From Planctomycetota bacterium (GTDB lineage: Bacteria > Planctomycetota > PUPC01 > JACPCR01), in the NCBI GenBank assembly GCA_027625095.1, contig JAQBXN010000001.1, positions 62,001 through 126,000 of the forward strand: a stretch of DNA of 64,000 bases, given 5' to 3'. Made by a program: the position numbers and the translations under genes. The notes under the pieces are model-generated. The model was not told the origin of the DNA. It did not search any database and saw only the letters and a list, made by a program, of their open reading frames with translations. Positions 42,945 through 51,265 of the stretch are shown one piece after another. Position 1 is the first letter of the stretch. Each line of letters begins with the position of its first letter.

Positions 42945-43721
42945 ATGCCATCCCCATTCCCCGGAATGAATCCTTTTATTGAGACCCAGGAGTGGTCTGA
43001 TTTTCATACGAGGTTTATCTCCGCCTTTTCGGATGCCCTGATGTCACACATCGCCCCTCGATACGTCGCTCGAGTCGAGCGCCGCGTCTATCTGGAACGG
43101 TATCCGGAAGAGGGTGGCGGCCCTCGGCATATCCGCCCGGATGTATCCATCTTTGATTCGAATCTTGGGGATTACGGCCTCGGGGCCAATGCTGCGATTG
43201 CAACCACGGTCGAGCCGGTAACCCTCACGATACCGATGCCGGAGGAGCAGCGAGAGGCTTTTCTTTACATCAAAGAACGGGAAAGCATGGAAGTGGTCAC
43301 GGTAATTGAAGTGCTTTCGCCGGCAAACAAACGTCCCGGTTCTGATGGCCAGCGCGAATACCTGAAAAAGAGAATGGAGGTGGCAAGGAGTTCAACCAAT
43401 CTTGTCGAACTCGATTTCCTGCGCGGTGGAGATCGTTTACCTGTCAGTGGCAACCTGCCGCCGGGCGAGTACTACGCCTACGTCATGAAATCGCATCTGC
43501 ATCCGAGAGTCCAGGTCTATGGATGGCATCTGAATCACATCCTGCCGCCCCTCCCCATACCGCTTGCCAGGGAGGACCCGGATGTTGTTGTCAATCTTCA
43601 GGAAGTCTTTCAAACGGTGTACGATCGAGCCGGCTACGATTACACTCTGGACTACGCCCAACCGTTAGAGCCGGCGTTGGATGCCAAGGCCGCTGAATGG
43701 GTAACCTCGCTTGTGAAATGA
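42945..43721 (+). CDS. DUF4058 family protein
   Basis: A 258-residue protein with the diagnostic N-terminus MPSPFPGMNPFIETQEWSDF and the block YVARVERRVYLERYPEEGG, RPDVSIFD, then TVIEVLSPANKRPGSDG and VELDFLRGGDRLP. DUF4058 proteins are common in Cyanobacteria and Planctomycetes. The IEVLSPANK strand with conserved Asp/Glu/Lys resembles the core of restriction-endonuclease-like or Uma2 folds, but no activity is known. The start at ATG 42945 has AAAGGTGAAAG ahead; an upstream in-frame TTG at 42909 is less likely. It follows the MNIO pair by 59 bases and may be co-transcribed. Confidence 0.88.
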   Translation: MPSPFPGMNPFIETQEWSDFHTRFISAFSDALMSHIAPRYVARVERRVYLERYPEEGGGPRHIRPDVSIFDSNLGDYGLGANAAIATTVEPVTLTIPMPEEQREAFLYIKERESMEVVTVIEVLSPANKRPGSDGQREYLKKRMEVARSSTNLVELDFLRGGDRLPVSGNLPPGEYYAYVMKSHLHPRVQVYGWHLNHILPPLPIPLAREDPDVVVNLQEVFQTVYDRAGYDYTLDYAQPLEPALDAKAAEWVTSLVK

Positions 43722-43762
43722 GTGCCTTTGCCCCTATCGCAATACATTTGTCCAGACGAAAT

Positions 43763-44731
43763 ATGAACCAAAAACAGATCAAGACATTTTGCCTTCCCAT
43801 CCTCTGTCTCTTCTCCCTCAGCATCTTCGCCCAGGGCACTCGTGTTCGTGTCACAGCCGAGACGGCCAGTGTCTACCTCGGCAGCAGCGTCCTCGGAACC
43901 GTCGAGAACGGACACGAATTTCGCAGCATGGAGAAACGGGATAAGTGGTACGCGGTCACTCTCGTCATTGATGGCCAGGCCAAGGTTGGGTGGGTCAAGG
44001 AATCGGACGTGGAGGTGGTGGACAAACTGGAAACCGCGCTGATTGCCCCCCCGCTGCCAGACGGTCTCTATAGGAAGGACGGCGCGATCTTCTCCAAGAA
44101 AGATGGCGCTGTGCTTGTCCGAATTCCGGCGGGTGAGTTCATCCCGGGCACTCGCAGTTCGCACTTAATGGGAAAAGTCGCGAAGGAACGCTTGGACGAG
44201 TTTTATTTGGACGCGTACGAAGTCACGAATGCCCAATACATGAAATTCTTTTCCGAAGCCGGGTATCAGAAGCCGAAATACATCGGAGAAGAACGCTTCA
44301 ATGGCCCCCGACAGCCTGTCGTCGGTGTCTCGCTCGACGATGCCAAGGCATACGCGGCCTGGGCGGGACGCCGTCTGCCAACTTCGCTGGAGTGGGAGAA
44401 AGCAGCCCGCGGACCAAATGGCAACAGCTATCCATGGGGTAAAGAATCACCCACCACCAGCCACTCGGCCATCGGTATGCCGCTCCAGACCGGGGCCCCT
44501 AAAGGAATCGGCACCGTACAGTTGGACCGAAGCTTTTATGGTGTCTTTGACATGGCAGGCAACGTTCAGGAATGGACGAGTACCCGCGACGGCATCGCCA
44601 ACTACCTGGCGCGCGGCTTTTCGTGGTCACATTCGTCAAAGATGGATAATCCACTGGGCCACAAATTCAGCGTGCCGGCAACCAGCCAGGATGCAACGCG
44701 AGGCTTCAGATGCGCGCTGAGTGAGAAGTAG
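43763..44731 (+). CDS. Formylglycine-generating-enzyme-like (SUMF1) protein with SH3-like domain, exported
   Basis: A 322-residue protein with a signal peptide (NQKQIKTFCLPILCLFSLSIFA). Residues about 28-90 form a bacterial SH3-like domain (GTRVRVTAETASVYLGSSVLG). The SUMF1/FGE-sulfatase domain follows, with VRIPAGEFIPGTR, FYLDAYEVTNAQYMKFF, PVVGVSLDDAKAYAAWAGRR, LPTSLEWEKAARG, VFDMAGNVQEWTS and TRGFRCA. The two copper-binding cysteines of true FGE are not evident, so it is more likely a structural or ligand-binding SUMF1-like protein than a sulfatase activase. The start at ATG 43763 avoids overlap with the preceding gene. The domain pair suggests a periplasmic or surface location. Confidence 0.85.
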   Translation: MNQKQIKTFCLPILCLFSLSIFAQGTRVRVTAETASVYLGSSVLGTVENGHEFRSMEKRDKWYAVTLVIDGQAKVGWVKESDVEVVDKLETALIAPPLPDGLYRKDGAIFSKKDGAVLVRIPAGEFIPGTRSSHLMGKVAKERLDEFYLDAYEVTNAQYMKFFSEAGYQKPKYIGEERFNGPRQPVVGVSLDDAKAYAAWAGRRLPTSLEWEKAARGPNGNSYPWGKESPTTSHSAIGMPLQTGAPKGIGTVQLDRSFYGVFDMAGNVQEWTSTRDGIANYLARGFSWSHSSKMDNPLGHKFSVPATSQDATRGFRCALSEK

Positions 44732-44763
44732 GCACTTCATTGAAAACTCCAATAGATAATGTC

Positions 44764-44791
44764 TTTGCTTACCGCTCTGTTCGCCTATACT
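44764..44791 (+). promoter_or_regulatory. Possible sigma-70-type promoter of the DUF3311-symporter operon
   Basis: TATACT (44786-44791) stands 16 bases after TTTGCT (44764-44769), about 78 bases upstream of the DUF3311 start. The -35 match is weak. Confidence 0.35.
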
Positions 44792-44868
44792 GCGAATCAA
44801 AGGAAGCTAATCGAACATCTTGCCGTCTGCGGTAAAGGTTTAAGCCTTTTGTGTGACCTGCCAACAAA

Positions 44869-45081
44869 GTGAAACGATCCTATATCTACACTCTCCTCTT
44901 CCTCTGGACGGCACTTACCGTTCCATGGTTTTTCTCAGAGACCAGATACGAAGCGATCTTCGGTTTCCCGCCCTGGGCGTTTTATTCGTTCGCGATGACG
45001 ATCGGTTATGCGATTCTCATTGCGTGCGCTATCCAATTCTGGTGGCCGCTACTCGCAGGGGATGATGAGGAAGCAGAATGA
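44869..45081 (+). CDS. DUF3311 small membrane protein, symporter accessory
   Basis: A 70-residue protein (GTG 44869) with two transmembrane helices: YIYTLLFLWTALTVPWFF and FYSFAMTIGYAILIACAIQ. The loop between them, ETRYEAIFGFPPWA, is typical of DUF3311, a family regularly encoded just before SSS-type transporters and thought to be a small partner subunit. Its stop overlaps the start of the following symporter (ATGA), implying coupled synthesis. The C-terminus is acidic (DDEEAE). Confidence 0.85.
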   Translation: MKRSYIYTLLFLWTALTVPWFFSETRYEAIFGFPPWAFYSFAMTIGYAILIACAIQFWWPLLAGDDEEAE

Positions 45082-46577
45082 ATGACGAGGCCCTCCTTGG
45101 CACAGGTGGCGTGGTCTTCATCGGCGTCTACCTGCTGTCACTGCTCATTGTCGGGATACTTGGACGTATGGCACGGGAGGAGAACTCCCTCGCCGACTTT
45201 TATCTGAGCGGTCGCAACATGGGGATGTTTGTGCTGCTGATGACGCTATATGCGACCCAATACAGCGGCAACACTCTGATCGGGTTCACGGGAGAAACCT
45301 ATCGCGGCGGATACAAATTTCTGGTGAGCGTGACGTTTATGATAGGCGTGATCGCCGCGTACCTCTGTTACGCGCCCAAGCTGTTCAAGCTCTCACGATC
45401 ACGTGACTACATTACACCCGGTGACTTTCTGCAGGATCGCTACGGGTGCCGCGCACTGACGAATCTGGCGACGCTGCTGTTTGTCATTGCCCTGGCGAAT
45501 TACATTCTGACCAACCTCGAGGCCATCGGTGCAATCGTCGAAAGCGCCACGGGTGGCAAAGTTTCTGCAGCGGCCGGCATCATCGCTTTATCGCTCATCA
45601 TGGTCGTTTACGAAACACTCGGCGGCATGCGCAGCGTAGCCTGGACGGACATGATCCAGGGCCTCCTTCTGCTTTTCGGTTGCGTGCTCATCTTTGTGGT
45701 CATTGAGATGCATTACGGCGGCCTGACGGGCGCCGCAGACCAACTCATGCAAGACCCAAAATTCTGGAAACCGCCGGGAGCGGAGGAAAAGGTGAACTGG
45801 ATGAGCCGCCTGCTATTGATTGCCCTTGGCATATCCATCTATCCACACGCTGTGCAGCGAATCTTTGCAGCCAAAAGTGAGAACACCCTGAAACGTTCGC
45901 TCCAGATCATGGTCTTCATGCCGATCTGCACGACCTTCTTCATGATCGTGGTTGGCCTGGTGGGCGCTGCAAAGTTTCCGGGCCTCGACAAGTCCCAGAG
46001 CGAAAAGATCACCCTTATCATTCTCAACGACCTCGCCCAGAGCTTCCCCGCAATCCAATTCCTGCTGATCCTGTTTTTGGCGGCAGCGATCGCCGCCATC
46101 ATGTCGACCGTGGATTCCGCATTGCTGTCGATTTCATCCATGGTCGCTCAAGACCTGTATCGACCATTGAAGCCGAATGCACCTCAAGAGCGTCTGACGT
46201 TTGCCGGCAAAATCATATCGTGGGCCGTCATGGCCGGAATGGCCGGCCTCTCCCTGGTAATCGGTGAAACCATCTGGACTTTGATCAAAATCAAGCTGGA
46301 ACTCCTCTGCCAAGTCGTCCCTGCAATCTTTCTTGGTGTCCATTTCAAATCCTTAAAAGCCAGGCCTGTCATGGCGGGCTTGATAGTCGGAACAACCGTA
46401 ACTGTCGGATACCTGGTCCTTGAGAAACTGGGCCCCGATACGGTTTTCGGAATGCAGGTATCCTCAACTCCCCTGGGCATTCACGCCGGCGTCTGGGGAC
46501 TGGCCCTGAACCTGATAGTTGTGGCCGCGATGTCAGCCTTATCGAAATCCGAGACGGACAATCAGGCCGCCGGGTAG
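45078..46577 (+). CDS. Sodium:solute symporter (SSS family), partner of DUF3311
   Basis: A 499-residue membrane transporter with about 13 hydrophobic segments. Typical SSS blocks are SLADFYLSGRNMGMFVLLMTLYATQYSGNT region, SRDYITPGDFLQDRYG, ETLGGMRSVAWTDMIQG, and AAAIAAIMSTVDSALLSISSM, the transmembrane 8 sodium site. The start ATG 45078 overlaps the DUF3311 stop. Paired DUF3311-SSS systems resemble pantothenate/monocarboxylate-type permeases (PanF-YhdT arrangement), so an organic acid substrate is plausible. A small terminator follows at 46588. Confidence 0.92.
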   Translation: MNDEALLGTGGVVFIGVYLLSLLIVGILGRMAREENSLADFYLSGRNMGMFVLLMTLYATQYSGNTLIGFTGETYRGGYKFLVSVTFMIGVIAAYLCYAPKLFKLSRSRDYITPGDFLQDRYGCRALTNLATLLFVIALANYILTNLEAIGAIVESATGGKVSAAAGIIALSLIMVVYETLGGMRSVAWTDMIQGLLLLFGCVLIFVVIEMHYGGLTGAADQLMQDPKFWKPPGAEEKVNWMSRLLLIALGISIYPHAVQRIFAAKSENTLKRSLQIMVFMPICTTFFMIVVGLVGAAKFPGLDKSQSEKITLIILNDLAQSFPAIQFLLILFLAAAIAAIMSTVDSALLSISSMVAQDLYRPLKPNAPQERLTFAGKIISWAVMAGMAGLSLVIGETIWTLIKIKLELLCQVVPAIFLGVHFKSLKARPVMAGLIVGTTVTVGYLVLEKLGPDTVFGMQVSSTPLGIHAGVWGLALNLIVVAAMSALSKSETDNQAAG

Positions 46578-46587
46578 ACGATAGCGG

Positions 46588-46606
46588 GGTCATGCGCTGA
46601 CCTTTT
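46588..46606 (+). terminator. Intrinsic terminator after the symporter
   Basis: GGTCA (46588-46592), a five-base loop, TGACC (46598-46602), then TTTT. A G-U pair can extend the stem. Confidence 0.5.
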
Positions 46607-46707
46607 CCCACTTCTTGGTTGGGTCTGGTCCTTATCCAATTCTCAGATTGTTCTTGACGCCGAAGGTGTAAAAAATGGGTAAAAACTAGTCCCTAGGCCC
46701 ACCTGCG

Positions 46708-47106
46708 CTACCAGAGCAGTTTCAGTCCATGCTTGCTGTAGTCGACCATTTCACGGTCTTTAGATACCAGAGTGAGCCCATTTCTGATCGCCTGCCATAC
46801 CAGCATCCGATCAAACGGATCCTTGTGTGCTTCGATTGGCAACAGGTGGTAAGAAGATGAATCCATAGCTCCCAGTTCCAGAATCGATAACCCCATCTCT
46901 TCCGCCAGTTCGGGCAAGTACTCTGGAGCAACTCCGTTCAATTCCAATTTCCCGAGCTTGTATTTGAGACTGATTTCCCAGAATGAAATGGTGCTGATCC
47001 AGATGTCGTTGACTGAGTCTGCGATAATTGACTTCGCTTTCCTGCTCAGGTTTGACGGCTTCATAGCCGTCCATAGAAATGTGTGAGAGTCCAAGAGATA
47101 GCTCAT
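46708..47106 (-). CDS. PIN-domain toxin of a type II toxin-antitoxin module
   Basis: A 132-residue VapC-like ribonuclease. The start ATG 47106 overlaps the antitoxin stop (ATGA). The acidic residues of the PIN active site are all visible: Asp in LLDSHTFLW, Glu in WEISLKYKLGKL, Asp in HKDPFDRMLVWQA and Asp in LVSKDREM. This is the subgroup with the 'DxHxFLW' N-terminus (DUF4411/PIN_Sll0205-like). It probably cleaves RNA when the antitoxin is lost. Its gene converges on the symporter gene, with the terminator and about 100 bases between. Confidence 0.9.
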   Translation of the reverse strand: MSYLLDSHTFLWTAMKPSNLSRKAKSIIADSVNDIWISTISFWEISLKYKLGKLELNGVAPEYLPELAEEMGLSILELGAMDSSSYHLLPIEAHKDPFDRMLVWQAIRNGLTLVSKDREMVDYSKHGLKLLW

Positions 47107-47342
47107 GATCCAAGCAATTCTTCCTCGGACATCTTCCAATCCTCGTTAATCTTGAAGGTAGCCTTGCCCACCAGAAGCCCCAGATTCCGGCGCCTTTGCT
47201 TCACGTATTTCTCATATGGAACGAGAACAGCGAGTTTGTCTTTTTTCTTTCCGTAAGTGATTGTGACTGGCTCCCCACCCTGCACTTCCTTGATTACGCT
47301 GGAAAAATTTGCTTTGAATTCACCGACGGGCAAGCTTTTCAT
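47103..47342 (-). CDS. Phd/YefM-type antitoxin
   Basis: A 79-residue protein. I choose ATG 47342, six bases behind an ideal AGGAGG; the longer reading from 47378 lacks a site. The N-terminal MKSLPVGEFKANFSSVIKEVQ and the following GGEPVTITYGKKKDKLAVLVPYEKY are the DNA-binding Phd fold. The C-terminal LGLLVGKATFKINEDWKMSEEELLG is the toxin-neutralising tail. It should repress its own promoter, probably at the TTGTCAA repeats just upstream. Confidence 0.88.
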   Translation of the reverse strand: MKSLPVGEFKANFSSVIKEVQGGEPVTITYGKKKDKLAVLVPYEKYVKQRRRNLGLLVGKATFKINEDWKMSEEELLGS

Positions 47343-47392
47343 CATCTGCCTCCTGAGCATGTAGGATAAACATGCCACAGTTTCAGTTTAAT

Positions 47393-47407
47393 TGTCAACT
47401 TGTCAAG
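47393..47407 (-). promoter_or_regulatory. TTGACAA direct repeat: possible -35 and operator of the toxin-antitoxin operon
   Basis: Two copies of TTGTCAA (47393-47399 and 47401-47407), read as TTGACAA toward the antitoxin, lie about 50 bases upstream of its start. They offer a consensus -35 box but no good -10 is seen at 17 bases. The duplicated heptamer could also be an autoregulatory operator. Confidence 0.35.
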
Positions 47408-47410
47408 AAC

Positions 47411-48190
47411 ATGCGCAACACGAACACACTGACCAAGGAAGAATGGGAGCAATATCACGACCTGGGCTACATCAGCCTTGGTGTTGTTTACCCCGAGGAA
47501 AAGATCGACGAACTTTGTGATCGCATTGACGAAATCATGCTCGGCAATATCAGTTACGAGGGCATGAAGATGCAGGTCTGCCCTTCGGCGTATGGCGAGA
47601 AAGATGGGACTTCCTTTACGACAGAGCCACCCAGGGGATCGCTGAAGTTCCGAAAGATTCAGGAACTGGAGATGGATCCGTTGTTCCTCGCCTACATACA
47701 ACATCCACTGTTCAGGCACATCTCCCGCGAACTTATCGGCGAGCGGATCTCCATCTTCCGCGCCATGTTTTTTAACAAACCGGCCAACGGCGGAGTGCCA
47801 CTCGTCTGGCATCAGGACGGACGCTCCTGGAATCTGAATAAATACCCTGAGATGACCATTTACACCGCGCTGGACAAGGCCACCAAGGCAAACGGTTGTG
47901 TCCAGATCGTCCCAAACTCACATCGAGAATGCACCGTCCATACCGTGGAAAGTGAGGAGGACATCGCACGCTTTGCGCCGCCGGAAAATCGCCACTTCCT
48001 CGAGATGGAGAAGGGCGAGGTCGTGATGTTCAAAGCCAAGACACTGCATTCATCCCTGGTAAATACAACGGACAGGCCAAGACGTGCGTTCAGCATCGGA
48101 TTTATCGACTCGGATTCATATAACGTGAAGACCCACCAGCGATATCCGCTTGTCTTTCCGCACTACGAGCCCATCCCGGCGAATGGGTAG
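47411..48190 (+). CDS. Phytanoyl-CoA dioxygenase (PhyH) family oxygenase
   Basis: About 259 residues from ATG 47411 (RNTNTLTKEEWEQYHDLGY); an in-frame ATG at 47372 with AGGA ahead would add 13 residues but runs into the antitoxin leader. The iron triad is HQD in LVWHQDGRSW, and the distal His in KTLHSSLVN with the 2-oxoglutarate Arg in RPRRAFSIGF. The strand GCVQIVPNSHRECTVH is typical. It is only distantly similar to the PhyH protein at 35986. Directly after its stop, in the same frame, lies the C-terminal remnant of a sulfatase. Confidence 0.9.
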   Translation: MRNTNTLTKEEWEQYHDLGYISLGVVYPEEKIDELCDRIDEIMLGNISYEGMKMQVCPSAYGEKDGTSFTTEPPRGSLKFRKIQELEMDPLFLAYIQHPLFRHISRELIGERISIFRAMFFNKPANGGVPLVWHQDGRSWNLNKYPEMTIYTALDKATKANGCVQIVPNSHRECTVHTVESEEDIARFAPPENRHFLEMEKGEVVMFKAKTLHSSLVNTTDRPRRAFSIGFIDSDSYNVKTHQRYPLVFPHYEPIPANG

Positions 48191-48238
48191 GCCAAAACGG
48201 GAGTAACGGTAGGAATTTCTGTTCATCTAATCGACATC

Positions 48239-48604
48239 ATGGCCACCTGCATCGACATCTCCGGCATCACCTACCCCGCCGAATTCAAAGGCAACAAGAT
48301 CAAGCCGCTCGAAGGCAAAAGTCTAAAACCCGCATTCGAAGGAAAGAAGATTCAACGGGAAGCCATCTACTGGGAGCACGAAGGCAATCGAGCCGTTCGC
48401 CTTGGCAAATGGAAACTGGTCTCCCGAGGCCACAACGGCAAATGGGAACTCTATGATATGGAGGCCGACCGTTCAGAGTTGAGCAACCTGACCGACGCGC
48501 AGCCAGAACTTACCCAACAACTCGCTGCTATGTGGCAGGCGTATGCCGAGCGGGCCAATGTCATTCCGTGGCAGAAACCGAAAAAGCCAACAGCGAGCCA
48601 ATAG
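48239..48604 (+). pseudogene. Arylsulfatase C-terminal remnant
   Basis: This 121-codon frame matches only the C-terminal end of arylsulfatases: HLIDIMATCIDISG (the frame is open back to 48191), NKIKPLEGKSLKPAF, IYWEHEGNRAVRLGKWKLV, WELYDMEADRSELSNLTD and ending WQAYAERANVIPW. The N-terminal about 400 residues, including the Cys/Ser-x-Pro-x-Arg site that is converted to formylglycine, are absent. The coding sense continues 5' of the ATG as far as the PhyH stop codon, which shows that a deletion or recombination placed the fragment there. It cannot hydrolyse sulfate esters. It supports past use of sulfated polysaccharides. Confidence 0.8.
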
Positions 48605-48750
48605 AATCCGACGGTCTGCCGCGCGCCCTGAGGGCCCACTGTTCTGAAGCACATCGCCTGACTCTGACTTACGGGCCTGAGAGATTTCTCCGACGACACC
48701 TGAGCCATGAATTACCATGCGAGGCACTTTCAGAACGTCCGGTCGAAGGT

Positions 48751-51108
48751 ATGAATAATCACAAAATGAACAGCAAACGCGACACATCAGTCCTTAAGAC
48801 GCTCGACGGACGCCCCGTGATTCTCCACGACGGAAAGTCCATCCCCCAATCCGGTTATTGCGATTACATTCCATGGGGGAATTGGCCAGAACGTAACCTG
48901 GACTTCATCCGCAACGGGGTAAAAGTCTACCACCTTCGCGTGGCCTACGGCTCTCAGCAGCGGGGCAAGGATTTCTACGACCAGGCGTATTGGGAGGACG
49001 ACGGTGTCTTCCATGACAATGACGACGGCTACCACCACAATCTGGACTGGCAGGCCGAAACCATCCTGTCCAAAGAACCGGAGGCTATATTTTTCATCAA
49101 GTTCCTGACCGCCGCCCCAATCACCTACAACCAGAAGAACCCGGCCCATGTGCAAACGGACGAGGACGGCAGGCAATATCGCCAGGTCAGTTTTGCGTCT
49201 GAGAAAACCCGGAAACAACAGAAACGTTTCATGGAGACGATGGTCCGCGCGTGTGAATCGAAGCCCTGGGCTGACCGCATTGCCGGCTATCTTGGCATGC
49301 CCATCGGTGAGGGCATCATGCCCCTGAACATCGCCGGAAAGATGTTCGACTGTTCCGAAATCAATGAGACAGGTTTCAAGAAGTGGGTGAAAGCGAATTA
49401 CAAGACCGAATCGAAACTGCGCAAAGCATGGGGCGATGTGAGCATTCGTTTCGCCGATGTTCGCGTCCCCCGTGACAAAGACGTGTTGGAGAGGATGCGG
49501 GCCACCGAGCCCACCTGCGGAGGCAAGCGGATCGATCTGAGCGCCATGCCCAGCAACTGCCATGAAGCCGCGCGCGGCCTTATGCACTGGGTGGAAGAAG
49601 GCAACGTTCCAATGGAGCGCGACTACTGCCGCTACATGCGGGAGCAGTATTTGGGCTGGACACTCAACATTTATTCCACATTCAAAGCCATCTTCAAAAA
49701 ACTGAAGGTCAAGCGCTTCATTGCACTCGATACGGCCAAGCAACCGCAGTTAGGCTGGCAGATCATGTCCTCCTTTGATGGCATCGGTGACGGGCAGAGC
49801 TTCCCGCCCATGTTCCTCCTCACCGGCTCCTGGAACGTGAAGGAACTCTACAACCACAAGGACTTTGACGGCATCTGGAACCCTACGGATTACTACGCTC
49901 GTCCACTCGGCTTTGCTCTCGAAAGTGAAGGTGCGACCGACAGCCTGTGCGTACGTGGAAAGATCAGCATGGTCGAGGACGATGCCCGCACTTATGTCGG
50001 AGCTGGCATCAAAGAGCTTGGCGCTTTCCGGAACCCAGCCGAGGTGGATGCCGGACTGAAGCGCAATGTCGCCTATGCCTATTCACGCGGGCTGGCCCGT
50101 TACTGGTGCAACGTAGGCTCTTCTTACTTCAACGACAAAACTGTGCAGAAGACCATTGCGCAGACTCGCCTCATGCTCGACCGCCATGGCAACGGGCCCC
50201 ATCGAGAGACCGAAGACGCCATCGCTTTCGTCATCGACGATACGAGCGTGCTGTATGAAAACTTCACCTCCGGCTATCAGACCCTGGCCACTATCATCCA
50301 GCGTATCCATGGCCTTGCCCATTGCGGCGTCCCATACCGCATCTATCTGCTCAGTGATTTGGAACTCGACAACTTCCCACGCTACAAGACATGGTTCTTC
50401 CCGAATCTCTTCAAGATCGACAAGAAAGTTCTCGAGCTGCTGCACCGAAAAGTTTTCCGCGACGGGAACGTCGCTATTCTCGGCCCGTCGACCGGTATCA
50501 CCGACGGCAAGTACATCGGCCCCGAACGCCTCAGCGCGCTCCTAGATGTGGACATGGAGATGCATTACTACACCCCCGTTCGAAACGTGATTATTCAGAA
50601 TCACGCTCACAGGATTACCCGGCGCCTGCCCGCCGGATTCTCCTTCGGTGACAGCATGCCATATGGACCAGTCCTGATTCCGTCGATGGAATCCTTTGAG
50701 AAGGAGCAGGCGACCGCCCTCGGCCACGCCAACGCCAACTACTTTCTCAATCGCAGCGGCCTTCTCGTGAATGAATTCGGAAAAGGCGCGGCCATGAGCG
50801 GCGCCAAGGGCAAGCGTGGCAAGGGCGACTATGCCCTGCTCTGGACCGTAGCCATGCCCCTGCCGGCCGAGCTAATTCGCGAATGTGCGCGCTACGCTGG
50901 CTCGACCATCTGGTCAGAAGAAGGAGACGTCATCTACGCCAGCAACAGCTTCGTCTCAATCACGAGCATGAAGGGCGGCAAACGGAAGATCCGCCTGCCT
51001 CACACCTTCCGTGTTACGGACGCCATCACCGGGAAACTCTATGGCCGTGTGAAGAGTATTGAATTACGTGTCACCCCACCCCAGACCAGAATGTTCGTGC
51101 TTGAGTAG
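48751..51108 (+). CDS. Glycoside hydrolase, GH42/GH-A-like beta-galactosidase-type protein
   Basis: A 785-residue protein. The start ATG 48751 has GAAGG ahead; the frame extends upstream to 48532 across the sulfatase remnant, but that part is not protein-like. The N-terminus (LKTLDGRPVILHDGKSIP, YIPWGNWPERNLDFIRNGVKV) and barrel segments (RIAGYLGMPIGEG, ARGLMHWVEEGNVPMERDYC, YLGWTLNIYSTFKAIF) resemble GH42-like clan A glycosidases. The C-terminal RYKTWFFPNLFKIDKKVL, FRDGNVAILGPSTGITDG and LDVDMEMHYYTPVRN match the trimerisation-like domain of that group. No signal peptide is evident. The catalytic glutamates cannot be fixed with confidence. It is the first gene of the rightward carbohydrate cluster. 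Confidence 0.75.
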   Translation: MNNHKMNSKRDTSVLKTLDGRPVILHDGKSIPQSGYCDYIPWGNWPERNLDFIRNGVKVYHLRVAYGSQQRGKDFYDQAYWEDDGVFHDNDDGYHHNLDWQAETILSKEPEAIFFIKFLTAAPITYNQKNPAHVQTDEDGRQYRQVSFASEKTRKQQKRFMETMVRACESKPWADRIAGYLGMPIGEGIMPLNIAGKMFDCSEINETGFKKWVKANYKTESKLRKAWGDVSIRFADVRVPRDKDVLERMRATEPTCGGKRIDLSAMPSNCHEAARGLMHWVEEGNVPMERDYCRYMREQYLGWTLNIYSTFKAIFKKLKVKRFIALDTAKQPQLGWQIMSSFDGIGDGQSFPPMFLLTGSWNVKELYNHKDFDGIWNPTDYYARPLGFALESEGATDSLCVRGKISMVEDDARTYVGAGIKELGAFRNPAEVDAGLKRNVAYAYSRGLARYWCNVGSSYFNDKTVQKTIAQTRLMLDRHGNGPHRETEDAIAFVIDDTSVLYENFTSGYQTLATIIQRIHGLAHCGVPYRIYLLSDLELDNFPRYKTWFFPNLFKIDKKVLELLHRKVFRDGNVAILGPSTGITDGKYIGPERLSALLDVDMEMHYYTPVRNVIIQNHAHRITRRLPAGFSFGDSMPYGPVLIPSMESFEKEQATALGHANANYFLNRSGLLVNEFGKGAAMSGAKGKRGKGDYALLWTVAMPLPAELIRECARYAGSTIWSEEGDVIYASNSFVSITSMKGGKRKIRLPHTFRVTDAITGKLYGRVKSIELRVTPPQTRMFVLE

Positions 51109-51265
51109 AGGGAGCGGTCATAGTTGGGTGCGCGAACTGTATGCGGAGTGAAAACTACCTCGTAGGGCACTTCGCAGGATGGGCTGTGGGTGGCTTCTGT
51201 TGGATGAGTGAATCATCTACGATAAAACCCGCGGTACGACACGCTTCAATCAAACGGAGAAAAGC

